Positions 46,418 to 56,434 of a DNA stretch of 58,168 nt are shown piece by piece. Under the pieces are notes generated by a model, which ran no database searches, was not told the DNA's origin, and saw only the letters and a program-made list of their open reading frames with translations. The stretch is from Haplosporangium gracile (Eukaryota > Mortierellomycota > Mortierellomycetes > Mortierellales > Mortierellaceae). The DNA lies in contig JAAAUF010000145.1 in the NCBI GenBank assembly GCA_015499985.1, positions 1 to 58,168 of the forward strand, in the 5' to 3' direction. The translations under genes were made by a program, and so were the position numbers. Within the stretch, counting starts at the first letter, position 1, and every line of letters begins with the position of its first letter.

Positions 46418-46814
46418 CATTCATTCCTTTCTTTTTCTCTTCTTACTCTCTCTCTCTCTCTCTCTCTCTCATATCACTATTCTTCTCTCGACCACCTCCT
46501 TCTCGCCATCGCTCTCTGTTTGTCAGCCAGCAACCAACACTTAAGCGCAAGGACCCTTGTCGTAGTACAAGAAGCCCGCTAGTTAAGTCGGGCGGCCTGA
46601 AAATCCAAAACCGCGCTAGTCGCATCACACAAGGGAGGAGCCACGATCGGATACAAAACAAGTGACCAACGGACGAACGCAGCACAGACACAGACACAGA
46701 CGCAGACACGACGACTCTTGCATCCACCTTCACCACCAGCCTGTACTCGCATACCAGCATCCAGCCAACTACCTTCAAGAAATACACACAGGGGCAGGAA
46801 AGCAACCCCCTACA
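46418..46814 (+). promoter_or_regulatory. Upstream region of the JmjC gene
   Basis: This 397-bp region runs from the gap to the start codon and opens with a CT-rich tract. Nothing else is recognised. Confidence 0.35.
46446..46470 (+). repeat. CT microsatellite beside the assembly gap
   Basis: About twelve CT units in the likely promoter/leader of the JmjC gene. Confidence 0.85.
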
Positions 46815-48005
46815 ATGGTAGCACGACTGGACACAATGAAGGCCTCTCAGATCCAAGCCCTCCCCCAGGAGTCTGACGCCTTCCCCCGACGGTTCCGGAA
46901 CAAGAATCCGCTCATCCTTCGTCAGATCGTGTCGCCGTCTGTCTTAGAAAGATGGTCATCTCACCCGGAGCATGTCGTCCAAGCCTTGAATCAGACCGTC
47001 AATGCCCAGCAGGAGGCAGGAGCAGGCGAAGGAATGGAATTGTTGTTGCCGGTGATGGTTGCGGAGGACACCAAGAACTTTATGGATAACCCACAGTTCA
47101 CTAGGAAGATTGATATGACGGCGAGGGAGATTGTTGCCCGAGTGCTTTTGCAGAAGCCATGGGAGAAAGAGGAGGCGGTGATGGAGGTGGTGGTGCCACA
47201 ATTGGAGATTTTTCAGGAGGAACAGCAGCAAGCACCAGATGATTTGATGGTCGCAGAGGTAATAGCCGTCCCCACTATTTCTTCGTCCTTATCTTCACAG
47301 CTGTCGCTGGTCTCCGCAGCAACAGCAACAACGGCAACAAGACCCACATGCCCCCTCTGCGAAAATCAGGAAAACACCCTTACCTCAACAACAACAATAG
47401 CATCACCTCAAGACCGCAGATTCTACTATAGAGGAATGGTGCCCCAAACACTCTACGACTCCCTCAACATCCCTGCCCTCCTCGCCTCCCTCTCCCTCCC
47501 CACAGAAACCACCTCCTTCGCCAACGCACCCAACAAGGACCTGATGCGGATCTGGGTCTCACTCGCCGGTGCAACGACTCCACTGCATTACGACCGATGC
47601 CACGGGATCTTGATTCAGTTGGTCGGTCGGAAACGGTTCGTGGTCTTTTCGCATGAGGATACGCATGGACTTTACCCCTATGATGGGATCTCGGGCCCAG
47701 GGCATGCGAGTAAAGTTCGTGGCTTAGGGCACTGCTTCCCCGTCCATTCTTCTCCTCTCGAGTCAAAGGATATGGACAAGGAGTACCAGGAGCATTTGGA
47801 GGAGAATATGGCAGAGGTACAGAGAAGGTGGCCCAAGATCCGAAACACGACGCCCTGGATTGTGGATCTGGAGCCGGGTGATGCGTTGTATACCCCTCCC
47901 GGGTTCTGGCATGAGGTGACGAGTGTTGATCATTCGATTAGTATCACCGTCCCCTGGGATATGGATGCCAACGAGTTGCAGTCTATTCCTCGCCATATGA
48001 TCTGA
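46815..48005 (+). CDS. JmjC/cupin-type Fe(II)/2-oxoglutarate dioxygenase
   Basis: One exon, 396 residues; the ATG at 46815 sits in the context caATGG. The cupin core reads RIWVSLAGATTPLHYDRCHG, containing the H-x-D iron ligands (about residues 258-260), then ILIQLVGRKRFVVFSHED. The distal ligand is in PGDALYTPPGFWHEVTS (about 366). This is the Cupin_8/JmjC layout of FIH-like hydroxylases and TYW5-like enzymes. Such enzymes hydroxylate or demethylate proteins or tRNA. An N-terminal FPRRFRNKNPLILRQIV fits the usual entry segment. Between them lies a Ser/Thr-rich stretch at about 145-195. Lacking PHD or Tudor domains, it is more like a small hydroxylase than a histone demethylase. Substrate is not predictable. 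Confidence 0.82.
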   Translation: MVARLDTMKASQIQALPQESDAFPRRFRNKNPLILRQIVSPSVLERWSSHPEHVVQALNQTVNAQQEAGAGEGMELLLPVMVAEDTKNFMDNPQFTRKIDMTAREIVARVLLQKPWEKEEAVMEVVVPQLEIFQEEQQQAPDDLMVAEVIAVPTISSSLSSQLSLVSAATATTATRPTCPLCENQENTLTSTTTIASPQDRRFYYRGMVPQTLYDSLNIPALLASLSLPTETTSFANAPNKDLMRIWVSLAGATTPLHYDRCHGILIQLVGRKRFVVFSHEDTHGLYPYDGISGPGHASKVRGLGHCFPVHSSPLESKDMDKEYQEHLEENMAEVQRRWPKIRNTTPWIVDLEPGDALYTPPGFWHEVTSVDHSISITVPWDMDANELQSIPRHMI

Positions 48006-48288
48006 GAGGAGGGAGGGAGTATGTAGCAACGATATGAAATAGTAAAAAACCCGCTGTCTTTATACCCTTGATTGATGTCTGACAAAGGAACCATTTAGAT
48101 TATGTGTGTAAAAGAAGGTATAAGAGAGCACCTGGTATGTCCTTAAGCTGGGAGATCACCTGCTCGACCGTCTTTTCTCTCGTCACCACGCTGTGTATGT
48201 AAGGCAATATTTTCAGGTTTTGGAGTGCATCAGGGGTTGGATGTTGAGCACAGCAAAAAAAAAAAAAAGAACGACCATCTAAAAAAAA
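48006..48288. other. 3' spacer after the JmjC gene
   Basis: Contains the JmjC 3' end. On the minus strand it holds text (KTVEQVISQLKDIPG) that may be a later exon of the chitin deacetylase relic, though this link is weak. Confidence 0.3.
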
Positions 48289-48513
48289 GCGTACCATCAA
48301 GATCTTTGGTATCAAAGTCTTTTCCAGACGTCAACAACAGTGCACCCCAATTTTTTGAGGACACAAAGCGGACACGGTTATCGACATCGCCATTGGATGG
48401 GCGGATGTAACGGACTTTTTGGCCGGTGACTTTATTCGATTGCCTTTTCGGTCCATCGGACCTCGATTACGATTTCGTCGTTTGTTAATGTTGTCAATGA
48501 TGTTTGAGACCAT
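48289..48513 (-). pseudogene. Chitin deacetylase (NodB) relic
   Basis: The minus strand from 48513 aligns by eye with the second exon of the intact chitin deacetylase at the right end. An acceptor AG at 48515..48514 is followed by WSQTSLTTLTNDEIVIEVRW and TEKAIE (intact gene: WSHSGLTTLTNQEIVAEIRW). A one-base insertion near 48434 shifts the frame, after which VRYIRPSNGDVDNRVRFV corresponds to VRPPFGDIDNRVREI. DFDTKDLD then ends at a possible donor (48294..48293). The metal-binding second His of the H-x-x-x-H motif is Gln here. The relic sits directly after an F-box relic and may extend upstream as badly decayed text. It is a dead paralogue, not a processed copy, because an intron border is kept. 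Confidence 0.65.
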
Positions 48514-48599
48514 CTACACCAGAGACAAGGTCAAGGAAAGGAGGGAAGGGAGAGAAGGAAGTGAGATGTGGGTAATAAGAACGCTAATGTCGAATTGGG

Positions 48600-49237
48600 A
48601 TTGCATGATGCCGACCACTATTGGACCGCTTTCCATGCGAGGTTTTTAGAACTAGTCGGATCAGCGACGGTACTAGAGGTAAATAGTAGCCGGAATCGTA
48701 TCAGCAACACATCCCCGCACAACTCAAGCTCTCGAAGGCGAGTCTTGGGTCCCTGGGTCAGTCGATTCTGTGGGGCTGCTACTGGCTGATGCCTGGCAAA
48801 GATAAGAGGCCAGCGAATTTTCAAGGCATTGTAGTATATTTGATCGTGAGGCTCGTTGCCCCTTCTGGGTACCATCTGGTTGAAGTCAAGTCTCTCGAGT
48901 GCGTTCAAAAGGAAAGCCCAGTGCATGTTCCTGTGAGTCGAGGCTTACCGCCTTACGGGTTGATCCTGCAAAACCAATGCAACCGAGTCGCCCAGGGGAG
49001 AAAAGTCAAGGCGCGCTCCAGACCTCCGCTATCTGCCGGGCAGTCTGACCACGCGTAATCAAGTGCGAGGTATCGTCGGGCTGTCTGTAGTCGAGACACA
49101 AGAGTAGTTGAGCGGGCGAGCGTCCGTTGGTCGAGGTACGAAAGAATCCTGTCCAGTATCTTCGAGATGTGCAGAGGGGACCCCGGTCCCAGTCCTGCTA
49201 GCTGTGTTGTTGTTAATGTTAATGTTGGAGGGTTCAT
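48600..49237 (-). pseudogene. F-box protein relic
   Basis: From 49237 the minus strand reads MNPPTLTLTTTQLAG and an F-box-like segment: SPLHISKILDRILSYLDQRT, then LARSTTLVSRLQTARRYLAL. It stops after CRINP at 48953. Farther on, several frames hold scraps of LRR-like or other text (RLRELELCGDVLL) broken by stops, with no continuous frame. The boundary with the chitin deacetylase relic below about 48650 is unclear. This is a fragment of the large F-box/LRR family. Confidence 0.5.
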
Positions 49238-49448
49238 TGAGTTGCGAGATTCCGAGTATGTGCATGAGTAAAGAGATGGTTGGTGGCAACGAAAGAAAGG
49301 ACATCAATGAGGTGGCTGCCCTTGTCGCGTCTTTGATTAAAGTTCGATTTCTTCAAAAACGCCAAAAAATAAAAAATAAAACATATTCAGTGAACACAGT
49401 ACATGTACAGAGCATGCCTTCTTCGTTTATTCATGTTCTTGTAAACCT

Positions 49449-50366
49449 TCAGTTAAAAATGTGTGCTGTGGACGAAGCATTAGCGATAAAGCGTTTGTAG
49501 TCCTGTTCGGGCGACAGATCAAATCCACTGGGAGAACAAATGCATGAATATCGAAGGGCTGGAAAACACTCAAATCCTCCTCCACCACTGCTAACACCAT
49601 GCTTGATCGCCCGCTTGTCCAGCTCGTCAAAGAAATTCTGCGCCTCAACAGGCCACCCTAAGTACCGCAGCTCCTCTCGCAATGCCGGATCGACTCCAGT
49701 CCAGTCAAAGTGGCCATCAGGCCCGCTGTCGGAGTCGTCGTAAACACCACCAGCAGCAGCAACGCTCCGACGAACATGGCTCATCAATCTCAAACTCTTT
49801 CAGGTCCTCTCCAGTAATTCTCGCCTCTCAGCCTTCTTAACCTCAGTCTGTCCAAACTCGTGCATCCACTCAAAGTTCGGAGGGGACAACGCTGCACGCT
49901 CTGTAAACCTCCCGATCTCGATCCGCTCCAAATGTTTAAGCCGCCCCAGCAAACAAAACCCCCCTTGTAAGCGCAGATCAAGCGGGGGTTGGTATACTCA
50001 GGAGACTTGGTATACGTTTAGAAGAAACGCGCCATTGCCCAAGGTTAGATCACGAAGGTCTGGGCAGACCCGGGCAATGTATCCAAAGGCGACTCGAGCA
50101 AATTCTAAGTAAGGTTCTGGCACCACAACATTGCGTCTGTCAGGGGAAAAAATCCTAATGTGAAGAGTCTTCAGATTCCGACACTTCGAAATCCCAGGAG
50201 GACATGGTACCCTTATACGATAGCCCTTTGCCTTGCGATTCATGCCTGGACGCGCCAGTAGCTTGATGAGCCGTCCATGAAGATCCATGTGCGCGATCGG
50301 ATAGCAGGTCTTGGGGGCCTTGAGGTGAAGCAGGTGTGGTGAGGAACACAAGTATTCATGAAGCAC
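49449..50366 (-). pseudogene. LRR-type protein relic (C-terminal half)
   Basis: The minus strand from 50366 reads LHEYLCSSPHLLHLKAPKTC, SKCRNLKTLHIRIFS and YIARVCPDLRDLTLGNGAF, leucine-rich text of the Mortierella-type F-box/LRR family. An in-frame TGA follows VYQVS near 50000. The same frame continues with LRLQGGFCLLGRLKHLERIE and FEWMHEFGQTEVKK, meets a second TGA after ELLERT (TGG expected), and goes on with LRLMSHVRRSVAAAGGVYDD and LREELRYLGWPVEAQ to a stop at 49449. The N-terminal F-box end is absent. Two nonsense codons without frameshift point to point-mutation decay. Confidence 0.65.
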
Positions 50367-52243
50367 GGACAGGGGCAGTCACCCTCATAAGAATCCTCGC
50401 TGGTTGAACCCACACACCACTGTCATCTGCAACAGCAACGTTCTGCAAAGTGCTTCTTCTTTTCCATCATGAAAAAGAGAGAAAAGAGAAGGTTGCCTAC
50501 TGCTTTATACAGTCCTCAACTATTTAGCTACATATAAGAGCAGGCAAGAAGCTTTACTCACTCAACTGGAAGGGAAAAAAGAGATATCCTTTCCTAATTC
50601 TTTCATTCTTTTTAGATGTAGATCCTCAATCGTCTGGCAGAAACCTAGGACCTGCACTTGCTGAGTTACCTTAGCCTGGAAGCATTAACGAGTGAAATTC
50701 AACCGTTGAATGGAAAAAAAGTTTTTTTACTCTGGTAGTTTTTTTGTAGCTTTTGCGTAAACAAAGAATTAGAAAGGTTCAGCATCGATGTGTCTGGGTT
50801 GGTCTTTTAGGACTGACGAAGGAAGAGCTCCACGATACACTAGTCAAAGTCGTTCAACCTTGGAAATGATAAATCTGAGTCGAGGAACACCCCAGAAGAT
50901 TGTTGGGGTTGAAGAGAGCGGAGACGTTTACAGAGAATTGTTTGTGCGGTGCAAGGGTGATTCCTACCAACTGTCTTATTAGTAGCGATTCTTAGCAATT
51001 GTTCTTCTTCAGCGACTGACGCCAATGTTTTAGTCCTTTCTCTTTTTGCTTTTTCTTTCACAATTTGACTAAGGGCATTTTCAATTTCAAAGCATGGAGA
51101 CAACAATACAGGATACACTTTAGATAGTCCAACATCAACTAATAAAGATGGCTATTGAACAAGACAAAATATGGAAGTGAAATTGGGCAAAGTACATAGC
51201 AGAAAAACAACAAAAATGTAAAGAAGCATGTTTGAGAAAAATGTCATTGTAGATATTTGTGCCGTTCGAGCATGGAGTCTCGACAAGCAGGTCGCATCCA
51301 GTTGGCGATCAAGCTCTCCTAATCGATTGAGGGTTCGGATGAACGCGTTGGGCCCGAAGAGAAAATTCAGATCTAGAAGGCATTTGAGTGAGTTCAAGTG
51401 CGGAGGGAGTGCAGGCAGAAAGACGCGAGCGAGCTTTCGTGTCAACTCGACAGGAGGGCAAGGCTAGAAATGGCAGCGAACAGTCACGGGGTAAGAAGAA
51501 ATAAGCCACTCTGACAGACCTTTTGATTGTGCCGTGAGCAGAGAAATCAAGCCCTCCTTTCCAACTTGATAATTGTAATTATTGTGCTGGGGAATCACAC
51601 GGGGCATCATCCATCGACCGCCAAGGCTATCGGAACCAATCCATCCATTTATCCTATCGACCCTTCACCGACAGTCAACCAAATCAGCCATGCAAGAATC
51701 GCCAACCTCAATAACAACTATTCAGAAAATCGACTTTTGCACTTAATCGCCCATCACCCATCACCCGTCAGCCAGGATCAGCTTCATTCGAAGACTAAAC
51801 GTCTCTTGTGTCAAACAGTGCAGGATGAGCTAAAGGAGACTACCCGGCCATACCCCGGTTTTCACACCGTTCAGTTCAGCTGTATATACCTGAGAGTGTT
51901 TTTTTTCGGGAGGACTTTGTTGCCTTCAACAGATCTACAAGGAGAATCGCTACCATCCCGAACGTAGGATCCCATGGAAATATTTTTCAGCGCACTCAAC
52001 ATCCACCTTTTTTTCGGAGGACTCATCAGCCTTCCATCTGGTCAGTTGTAACGTACAGCCCCGACAACGTCCATCAGTTCAGCAAACAGAAGTCGTACTC
52101 CAGTCAGGCGCACAGGACTTTCCATCGGCGCACTCAAACACCAGCGCACTCTTTCAAGATACCAGGAAATACACCTCTGTTACAACGAACAAGCCTCTCT
52201 AACAGGGACTCCTCTTTACTATTTCCGACCAATTTTGTAGAAG
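50367..52243. other. Spacer between LRR relic and eL34 (1.9 kb)
   Basis: I recognise no gene here. A minus-strand open frame at 51152..51445 and plus-strand frames at 50788..50982 and 51527..51967 have no known motif. The last 300 bp should be the eL34 promoter and leader. Confidence 0.4.
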
Positions 52244-53101
52244 ATGGCTCAGCGTCTCACTTACCGCCGCCGTTTGTCGTACAACACCAAGTCCAACAGG
52301 ACTCGCGTCGTCAAGACCCCCGGTGGTCGCTTGACTTGGCTCTATGAGAAGAAGCCCGGTACCGCCCCCAAGTGCGGTGACTGCGGTGTCGCTCTTCCCG
52401 GTGTAAGTTTTCAACAAGAACAAGAAGGGCCGAGTTGTCAGCAGCAGAGCAATTGGCATTATTGGGAGGATAGAGCGAAGCAGCATGGATGGCAATTGAT
52501 ATCACAGGACACACTGAGAGAAGCCGTGGTCCAGAGGAGGCTTTCGAAAAGCCAACACGAGTTTGAGCAGGACAGACGGAGATTCGGTGAATCGAGTTCA
52601 ATATCTTGGATGAGCTCCCCCTCAGACATCCTTTATGATTTTTTCTGTGTTTCCAACAACCAGCAGGGATCAGTTTTACCCGTTTTGTATCTTTCCACAA
52701 CGTTCACTCGACAAACAACCAAACCGACCGCTCAGCGCAACCATACTCTACTCTCGACCTTCTGCTATCGCCAATCAGTTCTGGAACTTGGAGCACTAAG
52801 TTGGTGGCGCAACACCTCTTGCCACCTGTGTTATGAACACATTCATACTCACTACTGTTTTGCTGCTATTTTTTTTTTCAATTTGGATCAATTATAGGTC
52901 CCCGCTCTCCGCCCCACCGAGTACGCTCGCATCTCGCGCCGCCAGAAGACCGTCAACCGTGCTTACGGTGGTTCCCGCTGCGCTAACTGCGTCCGTGACA
53001 GAATCGTCCGCGCTTTCTTGATCGAGGAGCAGAAGATCGTCAAGAAGGTCATCAAGGCCCAGGCCAAGTCCGCCAAGCCCGCCAAGAAGGCCTCTAAGTA
53101 A
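52244..53101 (+). CDS. RPL34: 60S ribosomal protein eL34
   Basis: Two exons, 52244..52402 and 52898..53101, are joined by a 495-bp phase-0 intron; the product is 120 residues, the normal length. The start [20 protein letters not shown] is diagnostic. The pairs CGDC (exon 1) and CANC (exon 2) form the zinc-binding CxxC set of eL34. Exon 2 ends in a Lys/Ala-rich tail ([19 protein letters not shown]). The donor GTAAGT and acceptor ATTATAG are canonical. It is a structural protein of the large ribosomal subunit. Unspliced RNA would stay open through the whole intron (see findings). Codons are strongly biased, as expected for a ribosomal protein gene. Confidence 0.96.
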
Positions 53102-53429
53102 ATTACGGAAACCTCTCACACAATAAAATTATGTGGGTCCTACGTTACTGAGACCATTACCACTACTTCATTCGCTCGTTTTGTGGGGTTTTTTTTGTCG
53201 ATCGTTGTTGGCGACGTACACGCTGTCGAATGGAGGGAAGGGCGTCGAGCTTATGAACGAGTTCTCTGCGTTGTTGACAAGGATTTTGCAAAAAGAGGAG
53301 GGCGCGTGACTGTCGAGACATGAACTCTTGATATTTATTTGTTCAAACGACTCGCCGCCCGAAAGAAATGACTTCCCCTCCTTCTCTTTTCTTCCTCACT
53401 GCATCTCTTCTGGACACATAGCCGACTAA
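53102..53429. other. Spacer between RPL34 and the TRF-like gene
   Basis: This 328-bp spacer holds the RPL34 3' end and the promoter of the TRF-like gene. No further gene is seen. Confidence 0.4.
53122..53127 (+). terminator. AATAAA polyadenylation signal of RPL34
   Basis: A canonical signal lies 20 bp after the RPL34 stop codon. Confidence 0.6.
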
Positions 53430-56269
53430 ATGCCCCGCAACAGGAAGACCTCTCCTCGGGACAAGCAACCAGCCGCATCCTCAAAGGACATCGACGTGAC
53501 GGATTCCTCATCTGACGAGGACATTCTCCTAAAGGCATTCGACGCCTGGACCTACGTTTTCCTTCATAGCCACGTCTCTATGACCGACCCTATTTTGCAG
53601 CTCAAGATTGAGCACGACGACCTTGATTATCAATGGGGTCGATTCACCAGTACGTGTTTTATGTAAAACAACATACGATGAAGAGGACGCAGTATGCCGC
53701 TGTTATTCGTGTTTACAATCTCCTTTGTGTCTCCACGCGTCTGCACTAATTTCTTATTTTACATTTTGTGCATTCTTTACAGTTGAGCTAAAACTCTTTT
53801 CGCTATCGCTTTAGGAGGACAGGAGGCTCTGAATCCGGGTCCCAAATTCAGGTTCCTGGAGAATCACCATATTTTGGAGTTTGGATTGGAAGAAAACTTC
53901 ATCATGCGACACGACCTGGCAGTGATGGTGCGGGATCTTTTCATGCAGGACCTGGATCTGACACGCCTCAATCTTGGACTCTCGAGCTACATCCGCATGT
54001 TTCGATCGCAGCTTGACGATAGTGCTTCGGTTACTGTGGATGACCCGGGAATGTACTGGAAGACTTTGATGCAGATTGTCAGTTTGGTAAAAGGCATTAT
54101 CATTGTTTTTGACTCGTTTTTGTTTCGTTCGTGGGGACAAGAGTGATATGCTGTTGACAAACACGTCCCTGCAAAAGTGCATTTGCAGAGATTCAAAACA
54201 GTCATTAACGCCTCTCATTTATCTTATACTTTCTTTAGGTGATGGCGCTCTGTATGCGGGAGAATCAGGATATGGCAGACTACAGTCCAGTAGAGGACCT
54301 GACAACGCGATGGGAACAAAAAACTAGGACAAACCTCAACACGACCGTCAGCTTGGAGCGGATATCAGATTCTGCAATGGTACGGAATGGGCCTCTTCAG
54401 CTTCGTTTTTCGCTCTATGGTTTCTGCTGATCGATTGGGCGAAATATGCCAATATTAATACCAACCCACCGCCAACTTTTTATTGTGGACTGCTTACAAC
54501 ATTAGGCATGGATGTTCGAAATCGCTACGCAGGCAGCGCAAGACACGAGTCGGCTGTACGGACTGTACCAAAATACATTAAGACTGATCATTGCACAACT
54601 CGAGGTAGCTATTCAGGAACTCAGCCCACCCGCCAACGAAGATGGTCTTGTCGACAACCTGATGGAGATCCGAGATAACCAAGTGGCGTCTTTGCACCGG
54701 AATTTTGAAAGGCTCGGACAACTTACCCTGGATGATATTGATTCGGATTGGTTTGAGAAACTTGACGACGAGGCGGAGACGGTGCATGAGGAACGGAAAT
54801 TGGAATTCGTTACACGGGAAGACACAGAGTTAAGTGGTCAAGACAAAGATGGACTTGAGGAAGCTTTGAAACCGTCTGGTGAGGTTGAGGAGAATGCCGT
54901 TGGTGTTGAGGAGAGAGCAAATGGCGTCAATGGGAAGGCAGATGATGCTGAGGAGAAAACGGACGAGAGGAACGCAGTCGTTAAAGTCGAAGATGAGGAG
55001 GAAGAGGAAGAAGAGGAGGAACCTTTGAAGAGACGATACTCGCGACCGAAACAAGTTTACGACCCTTACGCTACCGCTTTACGTGAAAGCGGTTCAAGCG
55101 GCAGTAGCGGACAGCCCAGGGACATGGCCATTTCGTTTGTTCGACCAGGACTAGACAATCTTGCCCAAGCAAGTCTCCTCCTCTCCAAGTCTGTCCAAAA
55201 CAAGATCATCAAAACCCAGATGCAGGGCTCATTGCGCGCTAATTTGGCATTCACTGCCGCAGCGGCCTTCGATGGAGTTAACTTACAACAAGCCTCGACA
55301 GCACAGCATTCTCCAACAGCACAATGGACTTCGGCCCCAACAGCACATCATACATCGGCAGCACAACAGACCTCAACAGTACAACAAATTTCAACAGCTC
55401 GACAAAGCGAAAAACAGGCAATGCCGTCACCGCTACGCATACCATCACAGACGCCGTCACCAGACCCAGTATCTAAACCAGAGCGACAATCTCCTTCGAA
55501 AGAATCGTCAGCAGCACGCAAAACGTCAACTACAACGGCACCCGCAGCAGGACTTTCAGCAAAATCCTTGCTAGCGCCAGAACGGGTGGGAGTGCAGCAA
55601 TCGGAACCGGATCCATTTATCAGCATCAAGAAGACGAAGAGAGTGTTCAAGGCACCGAGCGAGTCAGAGTTTGAGGATGATGACGACAATGTACCGGTCC
55701 GGGAACTCAAAAAGAAAAAGGACACGAAGGAATCAGTACCGACTCCTCCCCTCTCCGATAACCCACACTCTCCTGCACCTGATCGCTTCCAGTCGACAAT
55801 GGATGCCCTTCAGGAAACAGCAAAGGCGATGCGACAAAGTGGCAGTAGCAGCAACAGCAGCAGCTCCAGTAGTGGATCGGCGAGACCGAGCAACCGGAAC
55901 GGACCTCCGGTGATCAGCGTTTCCCAGGTCCTTCAAAATCGATCACCTCCCAAAGAGAAACGGAAATATCGACCGTGGAGCAACGAGGAAGTCAATCGGT
56001 TGATGGAGCTCGCTCCCAAGTTTTTGCATGATCCGACTCCAGGTGACATCGAGGGTCGGAAGAAGCGGAATGTAAGGTGGGCGCAACTCAAGACGTATGA
56101 CGAGCGCCATGGAAATGTGTTGAAGCACAGGACACAGGTCAACTTGAAGGACAAATACCGTGAGAAGACGGATGAGGGTCAGCACCGACAGGAGGTCATC
56201 ATGATCAATAGAGCCAAAGCGGATGCCATTCCTCAGCACAACTTTTCTTTACCCAAGCGTGGATTCTGA
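53430..56269 (+). CDS. TRF/Taz1-like telomere repeat-binding protein (Myb telobox)
   Basis: The exons are 53430..53649, 53815..54086, 54239..54379 and 54506..56269, with phases 1, 0 and 0; the product is 798 residues. The C-terminal Myb domain (about 695-760) starts KYRPWSNEEVNRLMELAPKF and ends in HRTQVNLKDKYREK, the telobox form (V-D/N-L-K-D-K-W/Y-R) of TRF1, TRF2, Taz1 and Tbf1. The N-terminal 270 residues are helical and probably form the TRFH dimerisation domain; this is inferred from position. The middle is disordered, with a Glu run at about 366-380 and a degenerate hexapeptide repeat around 474-513. The expected role is binding double-stranded TTAGGG repeats at telomeres. The telobox Trp is Tyr here. 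Confidence 0.85.
55291..55412 (+). repeat. Degenerate ~18-bp repeat (Thr/Ala-Gln-rich hexapeptides) in the TRF-like gene
   Basis: About six units of a caacagcaca-centred repeat encode variants such as STAQHS, PTAQWT, SAAQQT, STVQQI and STARQS. Unit divergence shows age or selection. Confidence 0.65.
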
Positions 56270-56434
56270 GCGTTTTACGACTTGTTTTCGGCGCGCTTTT
56301 CTTTCTTTCTTTTTCTTTTCCTTCCTTAATCGTCCTCCATTCATTGTACCATAGTAAAATGCAGAAAACAAGAACGTGTATTATGAAAAAAGGATGTGCG
56401 AAAATTAGTAGTAGGCGGTAGGTTTGATATTAAT

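Noticed and set aside
51152..51445. 97-codon minus-strand frame with LRR-like composition upstream of RPL34
   Set aside because: No repeat register or homology I can name; it may be another F-box/LRR scrap but the evidence is too thin.
51527..51967. 146-codon open frame before RPL34
   Set aside because: No motif, odd composition, and it overlaps the expected RPL34 promoter.
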